A stretch of 55,991 nucleotides of DNA. Origin: Trueperaceae bacterium. Its GTDB lineage: Bacteria > Deinococcota > Deinococci > Deinococcales > Trueperaceae. The translations under genes were made by a program, and so were the position numbers. Of the stretch, positions 17,022 to 25,730 are shown piece after piece. Below the pieces are notes generated by a model. It saw only the letters and a list, made by a program, of their open reading frames with translations, ran no database searches and was not told the origin of the DNA. Within the stretch, counting starts at the first letter, position 1, and every line of letters starts with the position of its first letter. The stretch lies in the NCBI GenBank assembly GCA_011389865.1, contig JAABTL010000017.1, forward strand, positions 1-55,991, read 5' to 3'.

Positions 17022-17087
17022 ACCACCACGATCCCAGCCCTCGCCCCCCGCCCCCGGCGGGGGAGCCCCGCCCAAGGAGCCCGCCGC

Positions 17088-19145
17088 ATGGCCCAGATTC
17101 GGAACGTCGCCCTCCTCTCACACAGCGGCGCGGGCAAGACCTCGCTGCTCGAGGCCATGCTCATGCGCGCCGGCGTCATCGGCAAGATGGGCAAGGTGGA
17201 GGACGGCAACACCGCCTCCGACACCTCGTCCGAGGAGAAGCGGCGCAAGATCTCGATCCACTCGACCGTCCACCCGCTCACCTGGGGCGACCACCTGTTC
17301 AACGTCATCGACGCCCCCGGCTACGCCGACTTCGTCGGCGACATCCGCAGCGCGATGGCCGCCGCCGACGGCGCGCTGGTCGTCGTGTCGGCGGTCTCCG
17401 GCGTCGCGGTCGGCACCGAGCGCGTGTGGTCGAGCGTCGCCGAGCGCGAGCTCAACCAGATCGTCGTCGTCAACAAGATGGACCGCGAGAACGCGGACTT
17501 CTTCCGGACGATGAGCGACCTCGAGGCGAGCCTCGAGGGCAACCTGGCGGCCATCCAGGTGCCGATCGGCCAGGCCGCGGACTTCCGCGGCATCGTCGAC
17601 CTGCTCGACATGGTCGCGTACACCTGGCAGGGCGGCGAGCGCAGCCAGGGCCCCATCCCCGACGAGGTCGCCGGGGTGGCGCACAGCTACCGCGAGAAGC
17701 TCGTCGAGGCGATCGTCGAGACCGACGACGACCTGATGATGCAGTACCTCGAGGGCGAGGAGCTCGACCCGCTCACCCTCAAGGCCGCGTTCTACCGCGC
17801 GGTGCGCGCCAACGACCTGCAGCCGGTGCTGCTGACCTCGGCCACCGAGGCGATGGGCATCACGCTGCTGCTCGACTTCCTGGCGCAGGGCGTACGCGGC
17901 GTCGAGCACCACAGGCCGCTGCGCGTCGAGCACGGCACGATGCCGGAACTCGGCCCGGACGGCCCGTTCGTGGCCCGCGTCATCAAGACGGTCATCGACC
18001 CGTACCTCGGCAAGGTGTCGCTCATGCGGGTCCTCTCCGGCGAGCTCAAGGCCGGCCAGCCGCTGCGCGACAACACCCAGGACCTCGACCTGCGTACGGC
18101 GCACCTCTACGTCCCCAAGGGCGCGCAGCTCGACGAGGTGCCGGCGCTGGAGGCGGGCATGATCGGCGCCATCACCAAGGCCGACGGCGTGCGCACCGGC
18201 GACACGCTGGCCGCCCCGGGCGTCGACGTCGTGCTGTCGCCCATCCGCGTTCCCAGCCCGGTCATGGCGCTGGCGCTGTCGCCCAAGACGCGCGCCGACG
18301 ACGACCGCCTCTCCGAGGGCCTGCAGAAGCTGCTCGACGCCGACCCCACGCTGCAGCTCGTCCGCGACCCCGAGACCAAGGAGACCGTGCTCTGGGGCAT
18401 GGGCCACGTGCACCTCGAGGTCGCCGTCGCCGAGCTCGCCGAACGCTACGGCGTCAACGTCGACACGCGCCTGCCGCGCGTCAGCTACCGCGAGACGATC
18501 ATGGGCAACGGCGACGCCCGCTACCGCCACAAGAAGCAGACGGGCGGCGCCGGCCAGTTCGCCGAGGTGGCGCTGCGCGTCGCGCCCCTGGAGCGCGGCA
18601 GCGGCATCGAGTTCCACTGGGCCGTCGTCGGCGGCACCATCCCGACGCAGTTCCAGAGCTCGTGCGAGAAGGGCGTCCGCGCGGCGTCCTCGAACGGCCC
18701 GCTCGGGTTCCCCCTGGTCGACGTGCGCGTCGAGGTCTACGACGGTAAGGACCACCCGGTCGACAGCAAGGACATCGCCTTCCAGGCCGCCGCCGCCGAA
18801 GCGTTCAAGGAGGCCTGCGCCAGCGCCAAGCCGCAGCTGCTCGAGCCGCTCGCGCTGCTCAAGGTGCGCGTGCCCGACCGCTTCACGGGCGACGTCATCA
18901 GCGACTTCAACGGCCGCCGCGGTCGCGTGCTCGGCATGGACACCGAGGGCTCGGTCAGCGTGATCAGCGCGCACGTGCCGATGAGCGAGATCCGCAACTA
19001 CTCCGCCGACCTCCGTTCCAAGACCGGGGGCCGCGGCGCCTACTCGCTCAAGATCGACCGCTACGAGCCGGTGCCGCACCAGCTCGTCGACCGCGTGCTC
19101 GCCGAGGCGAAGGCCGAGGAGGAAGCGGCGAACGGCGAGGGCTGA
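17088..19145 (+). CDS. EF-G-like translational GTPase (EF-G-2 type)
   Basis: A 685-aa GTPase with the five EF-G domains. G1 is SHSGAGKTS (residues about 9-17), G3 is DAPGYADF where canonical factors have DTPGH, and G4 is NKMD. Domain II follows near 290, and domain IV contains RVSYRETI and KKQTGGAGQFAEV. The C-terminal domain V has FNGRRGRVLGMD. DxPGY instead of DxPGH at the catalytic His position and the shorter domain spacing fit EF-G-2/FusA2-type paralogues rather than the main elongation factor. These bind GTP and ribosomes but their role is poorly defined. ATG 17088 has AAGGAG 8 nt upstream. Confidence 0.9.
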   Translation: MAQIRNVALLSHSGAGKTSLLEAMLMRAGVIGKMGKVEDGNTASDTSSEEKRRKISIHSTVHPLTWGDHLFNVIDAPGYADFVGDIRSAMAAADGALVVVSAVSGVAVGTERVWSSVAERELNQIVVVNKMDRENADFFRTMSDLEASLEGNLAAIQVPIGQAADFRGIVDLLDMVAYTWQGGERSQGPIPDEVAGVAHSYREKLVEAIVETDDDLMMQYLEGEELDPLTLKAAFYRAVRANDLQPVLLTSATEAMGITLLLDFLAQGVRGVEHHRPLRVEHGTMPELGPDGPFVARVIKTVIDPYLGKVSLMRVLSGELKAGQPLRDNTQDLDLRTAHLYVPKGAQLDEVPALEAGMIGAITKADGVRTGDTLAAPGVDVVLSPIRVPSPVMALALSPKTRADDDRLSEGLQKLLDADPTLQLVRDPETKETVLWGMGHVHLEVAVAELAERYGVNVDTRLPRVSYRETIMGNGDARYRHKKQTGGAGQFAEVALRVAPLERGSGIEFHWAVVGGTIPTQFQSSCEKGVRAASSNGPLGFPLVDVRVEVYDGKDHPVDSKDIAFQAAAAEAFKEACASAKPQLLEPLALLKVRVPDRFTGDVISDFNGRRGRVLGMDTEGSVSVISAHVPMSEIRNYSADLRSKTGGRGAYSLKIDRYEPVPHQLVDRVLAEAKAEEEAANGEG

Positions 19146-19165
19146 CGCTCACCCTGGCAACGCGC

Positions 19166-19193
19166 GCCGGGCGCCCGATCGTGGGCGCCCGGC
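19166..19193. terminator. Strong hairpin between convergent EF-G-like gene and hemC homologue
   Basis: 11-bp perfect arms (GCCGGGCGCCC / GGGCGCCCGGC) with a 6-nt loop, 20 nt after the EF-G-like stop. No T-tract on either strand; a bidirectional terminator is likely from position. It is not a member of the GCAGT hairpin family. Confidence 0.6.
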
Positions 19194-19271
19194 CTCTCGT
19201 GGGGGGCCGACGGCGCGAACCGCGGGCGCGCCCGCGGCCCCGCGGGCGGCGTCTCAGCCGATCGCGCGCGC

Positions 19272-20117
19272 TCAGCCGAGCGCGGCCAGCTGCTCCAGCA
19301 CGTCCTTCGCCAGCTCGCTGCCGACCTCCTCGGCGTCCTTGGGGTCGCCCGAGGTCGTCGCCTGGAGCACGGCGCCGCCTCCGCCGACGACCGCCCCGAA
19401 GAGCTGCAGGTCGCCGTCGTCGTCGATCGTCGCCAGCGCGCCCACCGTGTGGCCGCCCAGGCCGGCCGCGAAGGCGCGCTCGGCCCGCACGCGGTCGAAG
19501 CTGGGGCGGTGCTGGAGGGTGTAGGCGAGCTCCGCGGCGGCGTCGTCCTCGGCGCGCACCAGCAGGCCCATGGCGCCCTGGCCGGGCGCGGGCGGGAAGG
19601 CCTCGGGCTCGAGCAGCGCGTCGATGCGGTCGCGGCGGTCGAGCGCGATCAGCAGCGAGCCGGGGAACAGCAGCGCGTCGTGCTCGTCGGCCACCAGGCC
19701 GGCGAGGGCGGCGTCGACGGTGCCCCGCCAGACGGCGGCGTCGGCGCCGGGGAGCGCCGCGCGGACGAACCCGAGGTCGCGCTCGGCGTACACCCGGACG
19801 CGCGCGGCCGCGGCGAGGTCGCCGAGCGCGAGGTGGCCGCGGGCGACCAGTGCCACGCGCGGCTCGAGCCGGCGCCCGACCGCGGCGAGCGCGAGGCCCT
19901 CCGGCAGGGTCGCGGGCAGGGTGTCGATGGCGGCGACCGCCAGCGCCGCGGCGCCGTCGGCCACGGCCGCCAGGAGATCGTCCCGCTGCGCCCGCCCGGG
20001 GAACTGGCGCAGGACGAGCTGGACGTCGGGCCATTCGGCGGAGAGCTCGGTCAGGACGGTGCGCGCTTGGCGGGTGGCCAGGGCCCCGTCGCGGTGACCC
20101 AACACGATGCGTGCCAT
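19272..20117 (-). CDS. Degenerate hydroxymethylbilane synthase (HemC) homologue
   Basis: A 281-aa protein with overall HemC similarity: PAPGQGAMGLLVRAED (176-191), RGTVDAALAGLV (131-142, cf. RGNVDTRL), LPATLPEGL and GRRLEPRVALV. Landmark catalytic residues are altered. The dipyrromethane-cofactor Cys (GGCQ) is replaced in GLGGHTVGA (219-227). The DPRDA segment holding the catalytic Asp reads EPRVA (85-89). The KD in KDLPT is DT, and the GTSSLRR cofactor-binding motif is not recognisable. It is therefore probably not an active porphobilinogen deaminase. It starts 13 nt after metK and is likely in its operon. No other haem-synthesis gene adjoins it. Confidence 0.8.
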   Translation of the reverse strand: MARIVLGHRDGALATRQARTVLTELSAEWPDVQLVLRQFPGRAQRDDLLAAVADGAAALAVAAIDTLPATLPEGLALAAVGRRLEPRVALVARGHLALGDLAAAARVRVYAERDLGFVRAALPGADAAVWRGTVDAALAGLVADEHDALLFPGSLLIALDRRDRIDALLEPEAFPPAPGQGAMGLLVRAEDDAAAELAYTLQHRPSFDRVRAERAFAAGLGGHTVGALATIDDDGDLQLFGAVVGGGGAVLQATTSGDPKDAEEVGSELAKDVLEQLAALG

Positions 20118-20130
20118 GGAGGCAGTTGTA

Positions 20131-21297
20131 TCAGACGCCGACGGCCCTGCGCAGCGCCTCGGCCCGATCGACGGCCTCCCACGTGAACCCGGGACGCCCG
20201 AAGTGGCCGTACGCCGACGTCACCTGGTAGATCGGCCGCTGCAGGTCGAGCTGCTCGATGATGGCCGCGGGGCGCGGATCGAAGACCTTGTCGAGGGCCT
20301 TCGCGAGCACCTCGTCGGGCACCGTGCCGGTCCCGAAGGTGTCGACGTAGGTGCCGACCGGGCGGGCGACGCCGATGGCGTAGGCGACCTGCACCAGGCA
20401 GCGGCGCGCGAGGCCGGCGGCGACGACCTGCTTGGCCATGTAGCGCGCGTAGTAGCTGGCGCTGCGGTCGACCTTCGTCGGGTCCTTGCCGGAGAACGCG
20501 CCGCCGCCGTGCGGGGCCGCGCCGCCGTAGGTGTCGACGACGATCTTGCGGCCGGTCAGGCCGACGTCGCCCTGCGGGCCGCCGATGACGAAGCGGCCGG
20601 TCGGGTTGATGTAGGTCTTCGTGTCGTCGTCGATCAGCTCGGGCGGCAGGACCGGGTGCAGGACGTGGGCGCGCAGGTCGGCGCGCAGCGCCTCCAGGTC
20701 GACGTCGGCGTGGTGCTGGGCCGAGAGCACGACGGTGTCGATGTGCACCGGGCGGTCGCCGTCGTACGCGACGGTCACCTGCGACTTGCCGTCGGGCCGG
20801 AGCGAGGTCAACAGCCCGTCCTTGCGTACCTGCGCGAGCTGCTTGGTCAGGGCGTGCGCCAGCGTGATCGGCAGCGGCATCAGCGTCTCGGTCTCGTCGA
20901 CCGCGAAGCCGACCATCAGGCCCTGATCGCCGGCCCCGAGGCGATCGGCGAGGTCGCCCGCGACGTCGGCCGAGCGGTCGACGCCCATGGCGATGTCGGC
21001 CGACTGCTCCTTGATGGCGATGAGCACGGCGGAGTGGTCGGCGTCGATGCCGTAGTCCGTGTCGGTGTAACCGACCTCCCGGATCGTGTCGCGCACGATC
21101 GCCTGCAGGTCGACGTAGCCACGGCAGGTGATCTCGCCGGCCACCAGCACCAGGCCCATCGTCACCATCGTCTCGGCGGCGACGCGAGCTTGCGGGTCGA
21201 GGGAGAGGATGGCGTCCAGGACACCATCCGAGATGCGGTCGGCCAGCTTGTCCGGGTGACCCTCGGTCACCGACTCGGCCGTGACGAGCTTGAGCAC
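20131..21297 (-). CDS. metK: S-adenosylmethionine synthetase
   Basis: A 388-aa enzyme making SAM from methionine and ATP. It has [24 protein letters not shown] (substrate His and Mg-binding Asp), [16 protein letters not shown], the P-loop-like [22 protein letters not shown], and a C-terminal YGHFGR. Length and motifs are canonical. GTG 21297 has a strong AGGAGG with a 6-nt gap. I see no SAM riboswitch in the 143-bp gap to the divergent acetyltransferase gene. The next gene, the HemC homologue, follows after 13 nt. Confidence 0.97.
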   Translation of the reverse strand: MLKLVTAESVTEGHPDKLADRISDGVLDAILSLDPQARVAAETMVTMGLVLVAGEITCRGYVDLQAIVRDTIREVGYTDTDYGIDADHSAVLIAIKEQSADIAMGVDRSADVAGDLADRLGAGDQGLMVGFAVDETETLMPLPITLAHALTKQLAQVRKDGLLTSLRPDGKSQVTVAYDGDRPVHIDTVVLSAQHHADVDLEALRADLRAHVLHPVLPPELIDDDTKTYINPTGRFVIGGPQGDVGLTGRKIVVDTYGGAAPHGGGAFSGKDPTKVDRSASYYARYMAKQVVAAGLARRCLVQVAYAIGVARPVGTYVDTFGTGTVPDEVLAKALDKVFDPRPAAIIEQLDLQRPIYQVTSAYGHFGRPGFTWEAVDRAEALRRAVGV

Positions 21298-21428
21298 GGG
21301 TCCTCCTGGCGGGGTCGGGCGCGCGGCACGCGGACGCGACGCGGGTGCCGCGGACGCCGCACGGGGCGCGGCGCCTCCCCGAACGCCCGAGGATAGCAGG
21401 CGGAGCGCGCCGAGAAGGCGTCCCTCGC

Positions 21429-21434
21429 TATACT
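21429..21434 (+). promoter_or_regulatory. Leaderless-type -10 box of the GNAT gene (TATACT)
   Basis: TATACT followed by CGCGCC (6 nt) and ATG 21441. One of the best matches to the window-wide TAnnCT pattern. Confidence 0.7.
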
Positions 21435-21440
21435 CGCGCC

Positions 21441-22007
21441 ATGGTCCGAGCGATGCCGACCGACACCCCCGCCAGCGCGGACCGCGTGCCTTGGGTGGTG
21501 CGCGCCGCGCGGTCCACCGACGCGGAGGCCTGGCACGCGCTGCAGCGTGGCATCTACGCCGAGGGCACGGCCTTCGTCGGCGACGGCGCGGCGTCCGCCG
21601 CCTCGCTCGCCGCGCGCTTGCGCGGGCTCGACCCGCGCGAGGGGCACGTGTCGCTGGCGGTCGCCCGCGGCGAGCCGATCGGCTGGGTCGAGCTGCACCG
21701 CGGGGGGGCGCGCCGCCTCGCGCACCTCGCGGTCGTCACCGTGGCCGTGGCGCCGCGCTGGCGCGGGCGCGGGGTGGGGACGGCCCTGATGGAGGCGGCC
21801 CGACGGTGGGCGACGTCGCGGCGGCTGCGCAAGCTGCAGCTCCACGTGCGGGCCGGCAACACCGGCGCGATCGCGCTGTACCGCCGCCTCGGCTACGAGG
21901 TGGAGGGGGTGCTGCGCGACCAGGTCGCGGTCGCCCCGCTCGGCGGCGGCCACGCCTACGAGGACGAGTGGATCATGGCCCTGCAGCTGACCGCGGAGCG
22001 GCCATGA
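21441..22007 (+). CDS. GNAT-family N-acetyltransferase
   Basis: A 188-aa acetyl-CoA-dependent acetyltransferase. The acetyl-CoA pyrophosphate loop [10 protein letters not shown] follows the strand [10 protein letters not shown], and the C-terminal [27 protein letters not shown] is the usual motif B. It resembles RimI/RimJ-like or small-molecule acetyltransferases; the acceptor is unknown. Start ATG 21441 is 6 nt after a TATACT box, and the frame has no earlier good start. Its stop overlaps the start of the NYN gene (ATGA), so the two are translationally coupled. Confidence 0.88.
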   Translation: MVRAMPTDTPASADRVPWVVRAARSTDAEAWHALQRGIYAEGTAFVGDGAASAASLAARLRGLDPREGHVSLAVARGEPIGWVELHRGGARRLAHLAVVTVAVAPRWRGRGVGTALMEAARRWATSRRLRKLQLHVRAGNTGAIALYRRLGYEVEGVLRDQVAVAPLGGGHAYEDEWIMALQLTAERP

Positions 22008-22642
22008 GGGCGGGCGCGCCTGCCGGCGCGCCAGCCGGTGCGCCTGGTGGCGCACCGGGCGGCGCGTCGGGGGGCCCGTCCGGTGACGCGCCGCCCCACG
22101 CGTGGGGCGAGCGCGCAGGCCAGCGGGTCGGGCTGTTCGTCGACACCCAGAACCTCTACTACGCGGCGCGCGACGCCGCCGGGCGCAACCTCGACTACGA
22201 GCAGCTCCTGCGCGTCGCCGTGCGCGGGCGCGACCTGCACGCGGCGACGGCCTACGTCGTCGAGCGCGCGGGCGAGTCGAACGCGCACGGCTTCATCACC
22301 CGGCTCTCGGCCCTCGGCTACCGCGTGCGCCGGCGCGACGTGCGCGTCCACCGCGCCGACGACCAGGGGCGCACCGTCCTCGAGGGCGACTGGGACATGG
22401 GGATCGCCGCCGACGTCGTGCGGGCCTGGGACCACCTCGACGTCATCGTGCTCGCGTCGGGCGACGGCGACTTCGTGCCGATCCTGCAGCTCGCCCAGGA
22501 GCGCGGGAAGCGCGTCGAGGTGCTCGCCTTCCGCGAGGCCTCCGCGCAGACGCTGATCGACCTCGTCGACCGCTTCATCCACCTGGGCGACGTCGACGGG
22601 ATCTACCTGCCCGCCGGGCGGCCGACCGAGGCGCGGGCCTGA
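22004..22642 (+). CDS. NYN-domain (LabA/DUF88-like) putative ribonuclease
   Basis: A 212-aa protein. Residues 1-32 are a Gly/Ala/Pro repeat tract built from GAPAGAPAGAPGGAPGG units. The NYN/PIN-like nuclease domain spans about 40-200. Acidic residues typical of the active site are Asp47 in GLFVDTQNLYY, Asp129/131 in GDWDMGIAADVV, and Asp154/156 in LASGDGDFVPIL. The TIGR00288/LabA group is predicted to cleave RNA; in cyanobacteria LabA affects clock output. ATG 22004 overlaps the acetyltransferase stop by ATGA. The repeat tract is encoded by near-identical 12-bp units and may vary in length among strains. Confidence 0.88.
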   Translation: MRAGAPAGAPAGAPGGAPGGASGGPSGDAPPHAWGERAGQRVGLFVDTQNLYYAARDAAGRNLDYEQLLRVAVRGRDLHAATAYVVERAGESNAHGFITRLSALGYRVRRRDVRVHRADDQGRTVLEGDWDMGIAADVVRAWDHLDVIVLASGDGDFVPILQLAQERGKRVEVLAFREASAQTLIDLVDRFIHLGDVDGIYLPAGRPTEARA

Positions 22643-22684
22643 GCGTCGACCGGTCGGCGGCGGCGCCCTGAGGGGCGCGAGCGC

Positions 22685-24127
22685 TCAGGGGGGCGGCGCC
22701 AGGACCCCGCCGAGCACGCCGGCCGCCGACCAGTAGCGCTCGGCCTCCAGCAGGTAGCGGTTCCAAGCGCGGTAGAAGGCGTCGCGCTCGCGCTCGAACG
22801 CGACCGCGACGCGCGCGAGTGCCGCGTCGGCGCGCTCGGCCGCGACCGGGTCGCCGTCGCGGTGGGGTCCTGCGCCTTCCGGCCCGCGCCAGGCATCGAT
22901 CGCCTCGCGCAGCGCGAGCCGCGCCAGCGCCAGGCCGCGTTCCGCGAACGCGACGTCGGCCTCGGCGTCGAGCGCCGCGAAGCGCGCCTGGCCAAGCACC
23001 CACGCGGCCTCCTCGGCGGCCTCCGCCCACGCCGCCGCCGCGTCGGCGATGGCCGTCTCGGCCCGCGTCGCGTCGCGCAGGAAGCCGTCGTCGAAGCGCA
23101 GCACGGCACGCAACTCGACCGTCCAGGAGGGCCGAGGCGCGGAGCGCAGGCTGACGTCGAGGGCCGCCGTCGGGCGTCCCTCGTCGAGGCCCACGCTGGC
23201 GAGCACCCGGGCGTCCTCTTCGATGCGGCTGGCCTCGAGCCGCAGGTCGTCGAGCAGCCCGCCCACCCGGACGCGTTCGGCGGACGCCTCGGCGGCGGCC
23301 ACATCGAGGGCCGCGCGCGCGACCGCCGGGGACGCGAGTGGATCGGCGTCGGGCAGCCACAGCCGCCACCCCTCGAGCGGCAGCGGCGTCAGGCGTTCGC
23401 GGTGGCGTTCGTCCGCCAGCCGGGGGTCGAAGCCGGTCTCGGCCGCGCGCCGCTCGGCCGCGGCGAGATCGCGCGCGGCCCGCTCGACCGCCGCGGCGGC
23501 ACGCTCCGCGTCCAACCGCGAGGCGAGCAGCGTGCGGGGTTCCGGAGCGTCGGGGGCCGCGGTCAGGGCGTCGAGGTCGACGCGTTCGGCCGCCTCCAGC
23601 GTGGCCGCGCGGGTCGCCGCCGTGTCCTGGGCGATCGTCAGGGCGACGTGCGCCCGCTGCAGGTCGATGTGCCGCGAGAGCGCGTCGCGCAGGTCGCGGT
23701 TGAGGCGCTCGAGGTGGTCGCTGGCCGCGCGCTGCACGCCGAGCCGCGCGCGCACCGACGTCTGGGCGTCGGCGAGCCAGCTGAAGGAGGCCGTCAGGTC
23801 GCCGCTCCAGGTGGCCGCCTCCAGGTCGAAGGCGTCGTCCCCGCCGCCTCGCCAGCCGATGGTCGGGCGCCAGGAGAGGCCCGTGGTGAGCCCCCTGCCT
23901 GCGCGCGCGAGGTCGTTCTCGGCGTCGCGCAGGCGCCGCTCGGAGATCTCGCTGGCGCCGCTGCGGTACGCCAGCGCCGGGCCGAAGACCGGGTGAGCGG
24001 CGACCGCGGCGGCGAGCGCGGCGTCCGTGCCGACCGTTGGGGGGTCGCCTCGGGCGAGCGCGGCGCCGAGGGAGAGGAGCGTGACCATCGTCGAGATCAG
24101 GGCGACACGGGCGAGCATCGAGTTCAT
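22685..24127 (-). CDS. Putative TolC-like (outer membrane efflux family) exported helical protein
   Basis: A 480-aa protein with a signal peptide (about 1-26, ending ALARG) and long amphipathic Ala/Glu/Arg helices. Two short beta-like stretches separate them: TGLSWRPTIGWRGG with WSGDLTASFSWL, and ALDVSLRSAPRPSWTVELRAVLRF. Two helix-strand-helix halves of this kind are the TolC/OEP pattern, but sequence similarity is too weak for me to be sure. ATG 24127 overlaps the gatB stop (ATGA), an odd partner for an envelope protein. No membrane-fusion or pump gene is nearby. Confidence 0.6.
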   Translation of the reverse strand: MNSMLARVALISTMVTLLSLGAALARGDPPTVGTDAALAAAVAAHPVFGPALAYRSGASEISERRLRDAENDLARAGRGLTTGLSWRPTIGWRGGGDDAFDLEAATWSGDLTASFSWLADAQTSVRARLGVQRAASDHLERLNRDLRDALSRHIDLQRAHVALTIAQDTAATRAATLEAAERVDLDALTAAPDAPEPRTLLASRLDAERAAAAVERAARDLAAAERRAAETGFDPRLADERHRERLTPLPLEGWRLWLPDADPLASPAVARAALDVAAAEASAERVRVGGLLDDLRLEASRIEEDARVLASVGLDEGRPTAALDVSLRSAPRPSWTVELRAVLRFDDGFLRDATRAETAIADAAAAWAEAAEEAAWVLGQARFAALDAEADVAFAERGLALARLALREAIDAWRGPEGAGPHRDGDPVAAERADAALARVAVAFERERDAFYRAWNRYLLEAERYWSAAGVLGGVLAPPP

Positions 24128-25692
24128 GCGTCTCCGATCCCCAGGCGTTCGAGCAACAGCGCCCGCACGGCGTCGGGCCGCGCCTGGCCGCGGCTGGCCT
24201 GCATCACCCTGCCCATGAGGAAGTTGACCGCCTTGGGCTGCTCGCGCGCGCCCGCGGCGACCTCGGGGTGGGCGGCGAGCACCCCGTCGACCCAGCCGGC
24301 CAGCTCGCCCGCGTCCGAGACCTGCCGCAGGCCACGGGCCGCGACCAGGGCCCGCGGGTCGGCGCCCGCCAGCACCTCGCCGAGCAGCGCCTTGGCGGTC
24401 GGTCCGGTGATCTCGCGGGCCTCCACCAGGGCGACGAGCGCGGCGAGCCTGCCCGCGGGTCCGGGGTCGGTCAGGCGCAGGGCGGTGACGCCCGTGTTCG
24501 CGGCGTGGGCCCAGCCGACCACCTCCACCAGGAGCCAGTTGGCCAACGCCTGCGCAGCAGGCGCGGGCGCCGTCGCCCCAGCCGCGCGGCCCGCCGCGTC
24601 GACCAGCGCGTCGAAGGCGCGCGAGAGATCGGCGTCGGTGGCGAGCCGGTCCGCGTCGTCCGGCTTGAGGCCGGCGGCCGCGTAGCGGCGGCGCAGCGCG
24701 GCCGGCGTCTCGGGGGTGGCGGCCCGGACGGCGGCGAGCCACGCGGCCGTCAGGCGGATGGGCGGGAGGTCGGGGTCGTCGAGGTAGCGGTAGTCGGCCG
24801 CCTCCTCCTTCGTGCGCATCACGTAGCTCTTCTGGCCGCCCTCGTTCCAGCCGCGCGTCTCCTGCGACACGCCGCGGCCGGCCTGCAGCAGCCGCTCCTG
24901 TCGCGTGGCCTCGCTCTCGATGGCCGCCTGCACGCTCTTGAACGAGTTGAGGTTCTTCACCTCGACCTTGGTGCCGAGCGGCTCGCCGGGGCGGCGCAGC
25001 GAGACGTTGACGTCGGCGCGCATGCGGCCCTCCTCGGGGGTGGCGTCGGAGACGTCGAGCGCGCGGGCGAGCGCGCGCACCTCCTCCAGGAACGCGCGGG
25101 CGTCCTCGCCGGAGCGGAGGTCGGGCGCGGTGACGAGCTCGATCAGGGGCGCGCCGGCGCGGTCGAGGTCGACGAGGCTGTGGTCGGCGTAGGTCGGGTG
25201 GATGAGTCGCCCCGCGTCCTCCTCGAGGTGGCAGCGCACGAGCCGGACGCGCCGGCCGTTCGGTAGGTCGAGCGCGCCGCCCAGCCCGACGGGCCGGTCG
25301 TGTTGGCTGATCTGGTAGTTCTTGGGCGCGTCCGGGTAGCCGTAGTGCTTGCGGGCGAAGGCGGTCACCTCGGGGACGGCGCAGTCGAGTGCGGCGGCGA
25401 AGCGCACGGCGAGCTCGACCGCGCGGGCGTTCGGCACGGGCAGCGCGCCGGGGAGCCCCAGGCAGACGGGGCAGACGTGCCGGTTGGGCTGCGTCTCGCC
25501 GGAGCCGTCGCCGGCAGCGGCGGCGCCCGCGGTGGCGGCGCCCGCGGTGGCGCCGGCTTCGTCACCGGAGGCGGCGCAGGGGCAGAAGAGCTTGGTGCGG
25601 GTGCGCAGCGCGAGATGCACCTCGAGGCCCACGACCACCTCGTAGCCCGAGCGGCGCGCGGCGGGGCCGGAAGGGGCCGCGGGTCGGCTCAT
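24124..25692 (-). CDS. gatB: Asp/Glu-tRNA amidotransferase subunit B
   Basis: A 522-aa subunit that binds misacylated Asp-tRNA(Asn)/Glu-tRNA(Gln) and phosphorylates the side chain for amidation. Motifs are VVGLEVHLALRTRTKLFC, the zinc site formed with HVCPVCLGLPGALPV, FARKHYGYPDAPKNYQISQ, RADVNVSLR and the C-terminal YqeY-like helical domain ending VRALLLERLGI. Between the first zinc Cys pair (CPC) and the second (CPVC) there is an Ala/Gly/Thr-rich insertion of about 30 residues made of GAT/GAA repeats, unlike typical GatB. A leaderless TAGACT box precedes the ATG. gatA lies 16 kb away; gatC is not in this window. Confidence 0.96.
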   Translation of the reverse strand: MSRPAAPSGPAARRSGYEVVVGLEVHLALRTRTKLFCPCAASGDEAGATAGAATAGAAAAGDGSGETQPNRHVCPVCLGLPGALPVPNARAVELAVRFAAALDCAVPEVTAFARKHYGYPDAPKNYQISQHDRPVGLGGALDLPNGRRVRLVRCHLEEDAGRLIHPTYADHSLVDLDRAGAPLIELVTAPDLRSGEDARAFLEEVRALARALDVSDATPEEGRMRADVNVSLRRPGEPLGTKVEVKNLNSFKSVQAAIESEATRQERLLQAGRGVSQETRGWNEGGQKSYVMRTKEEAADYRYLDDPDLPPIRLTAAWLAAVRAATPETPAALRRRYAAAGLKPDDADRLATDADLSRAFDALVDAAGRAAGATAPAPAAQALANWLLVEVVGWAHAANTGVTALRLTDPGPAGRLAALVALVEAREITGPTAKALLGEVLAGADPRALVAARGLRQVSDAGELAGWVDGVLAAHPEVAAGAREQPKAVNFLMGRVMQASRGQARPDAVRALLLERLGIGDA

Positions 25693-25699
25693 GCGCGGG

Positions 25700-25705
25700 A
25701 GTCTA
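25700..25705 (-). promoter_or_regulatory. Leaderless-type -10 box of gatB (TAGACT)
   Basis: TAGACT on the minus strand, 7 nt before the gatB ATG. It lies 13 bp from the oppositely directed TACACT box in a 38-bp divergent spacer. Confidence 0.65.
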
Positions 25706-25718
25706 CCGCGCCGGGGTT

Positions 25719-25724
25719 TACACT
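25719..25724 (+). promoter_or_regulatory. Leaderless-type -10 box of the bifunctional nuclease gene (TACACT)
   Basis: TTTACACT, then CGGACC (6 nt) and ATG 25731. Any -35 contacts would fall inside gatB. Confidence 0.7.
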
Positions 25725-25730
25725 CGGACC

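Noticed and set aside
17088-19145. Main elongation factor fusA
   Set aside because: DxPGY replaces DxPGH and there is no rpsL/rpsG/tuf context; the EF-G-2 type fits better.
21298-21440. SAM riboswitch upstream of metK
   Set aside because: The 143-bp region shows no recognisable SAM-I/II core or attached terminator; only a Shine-Dalgarno site and the divergent leaderless promoter.
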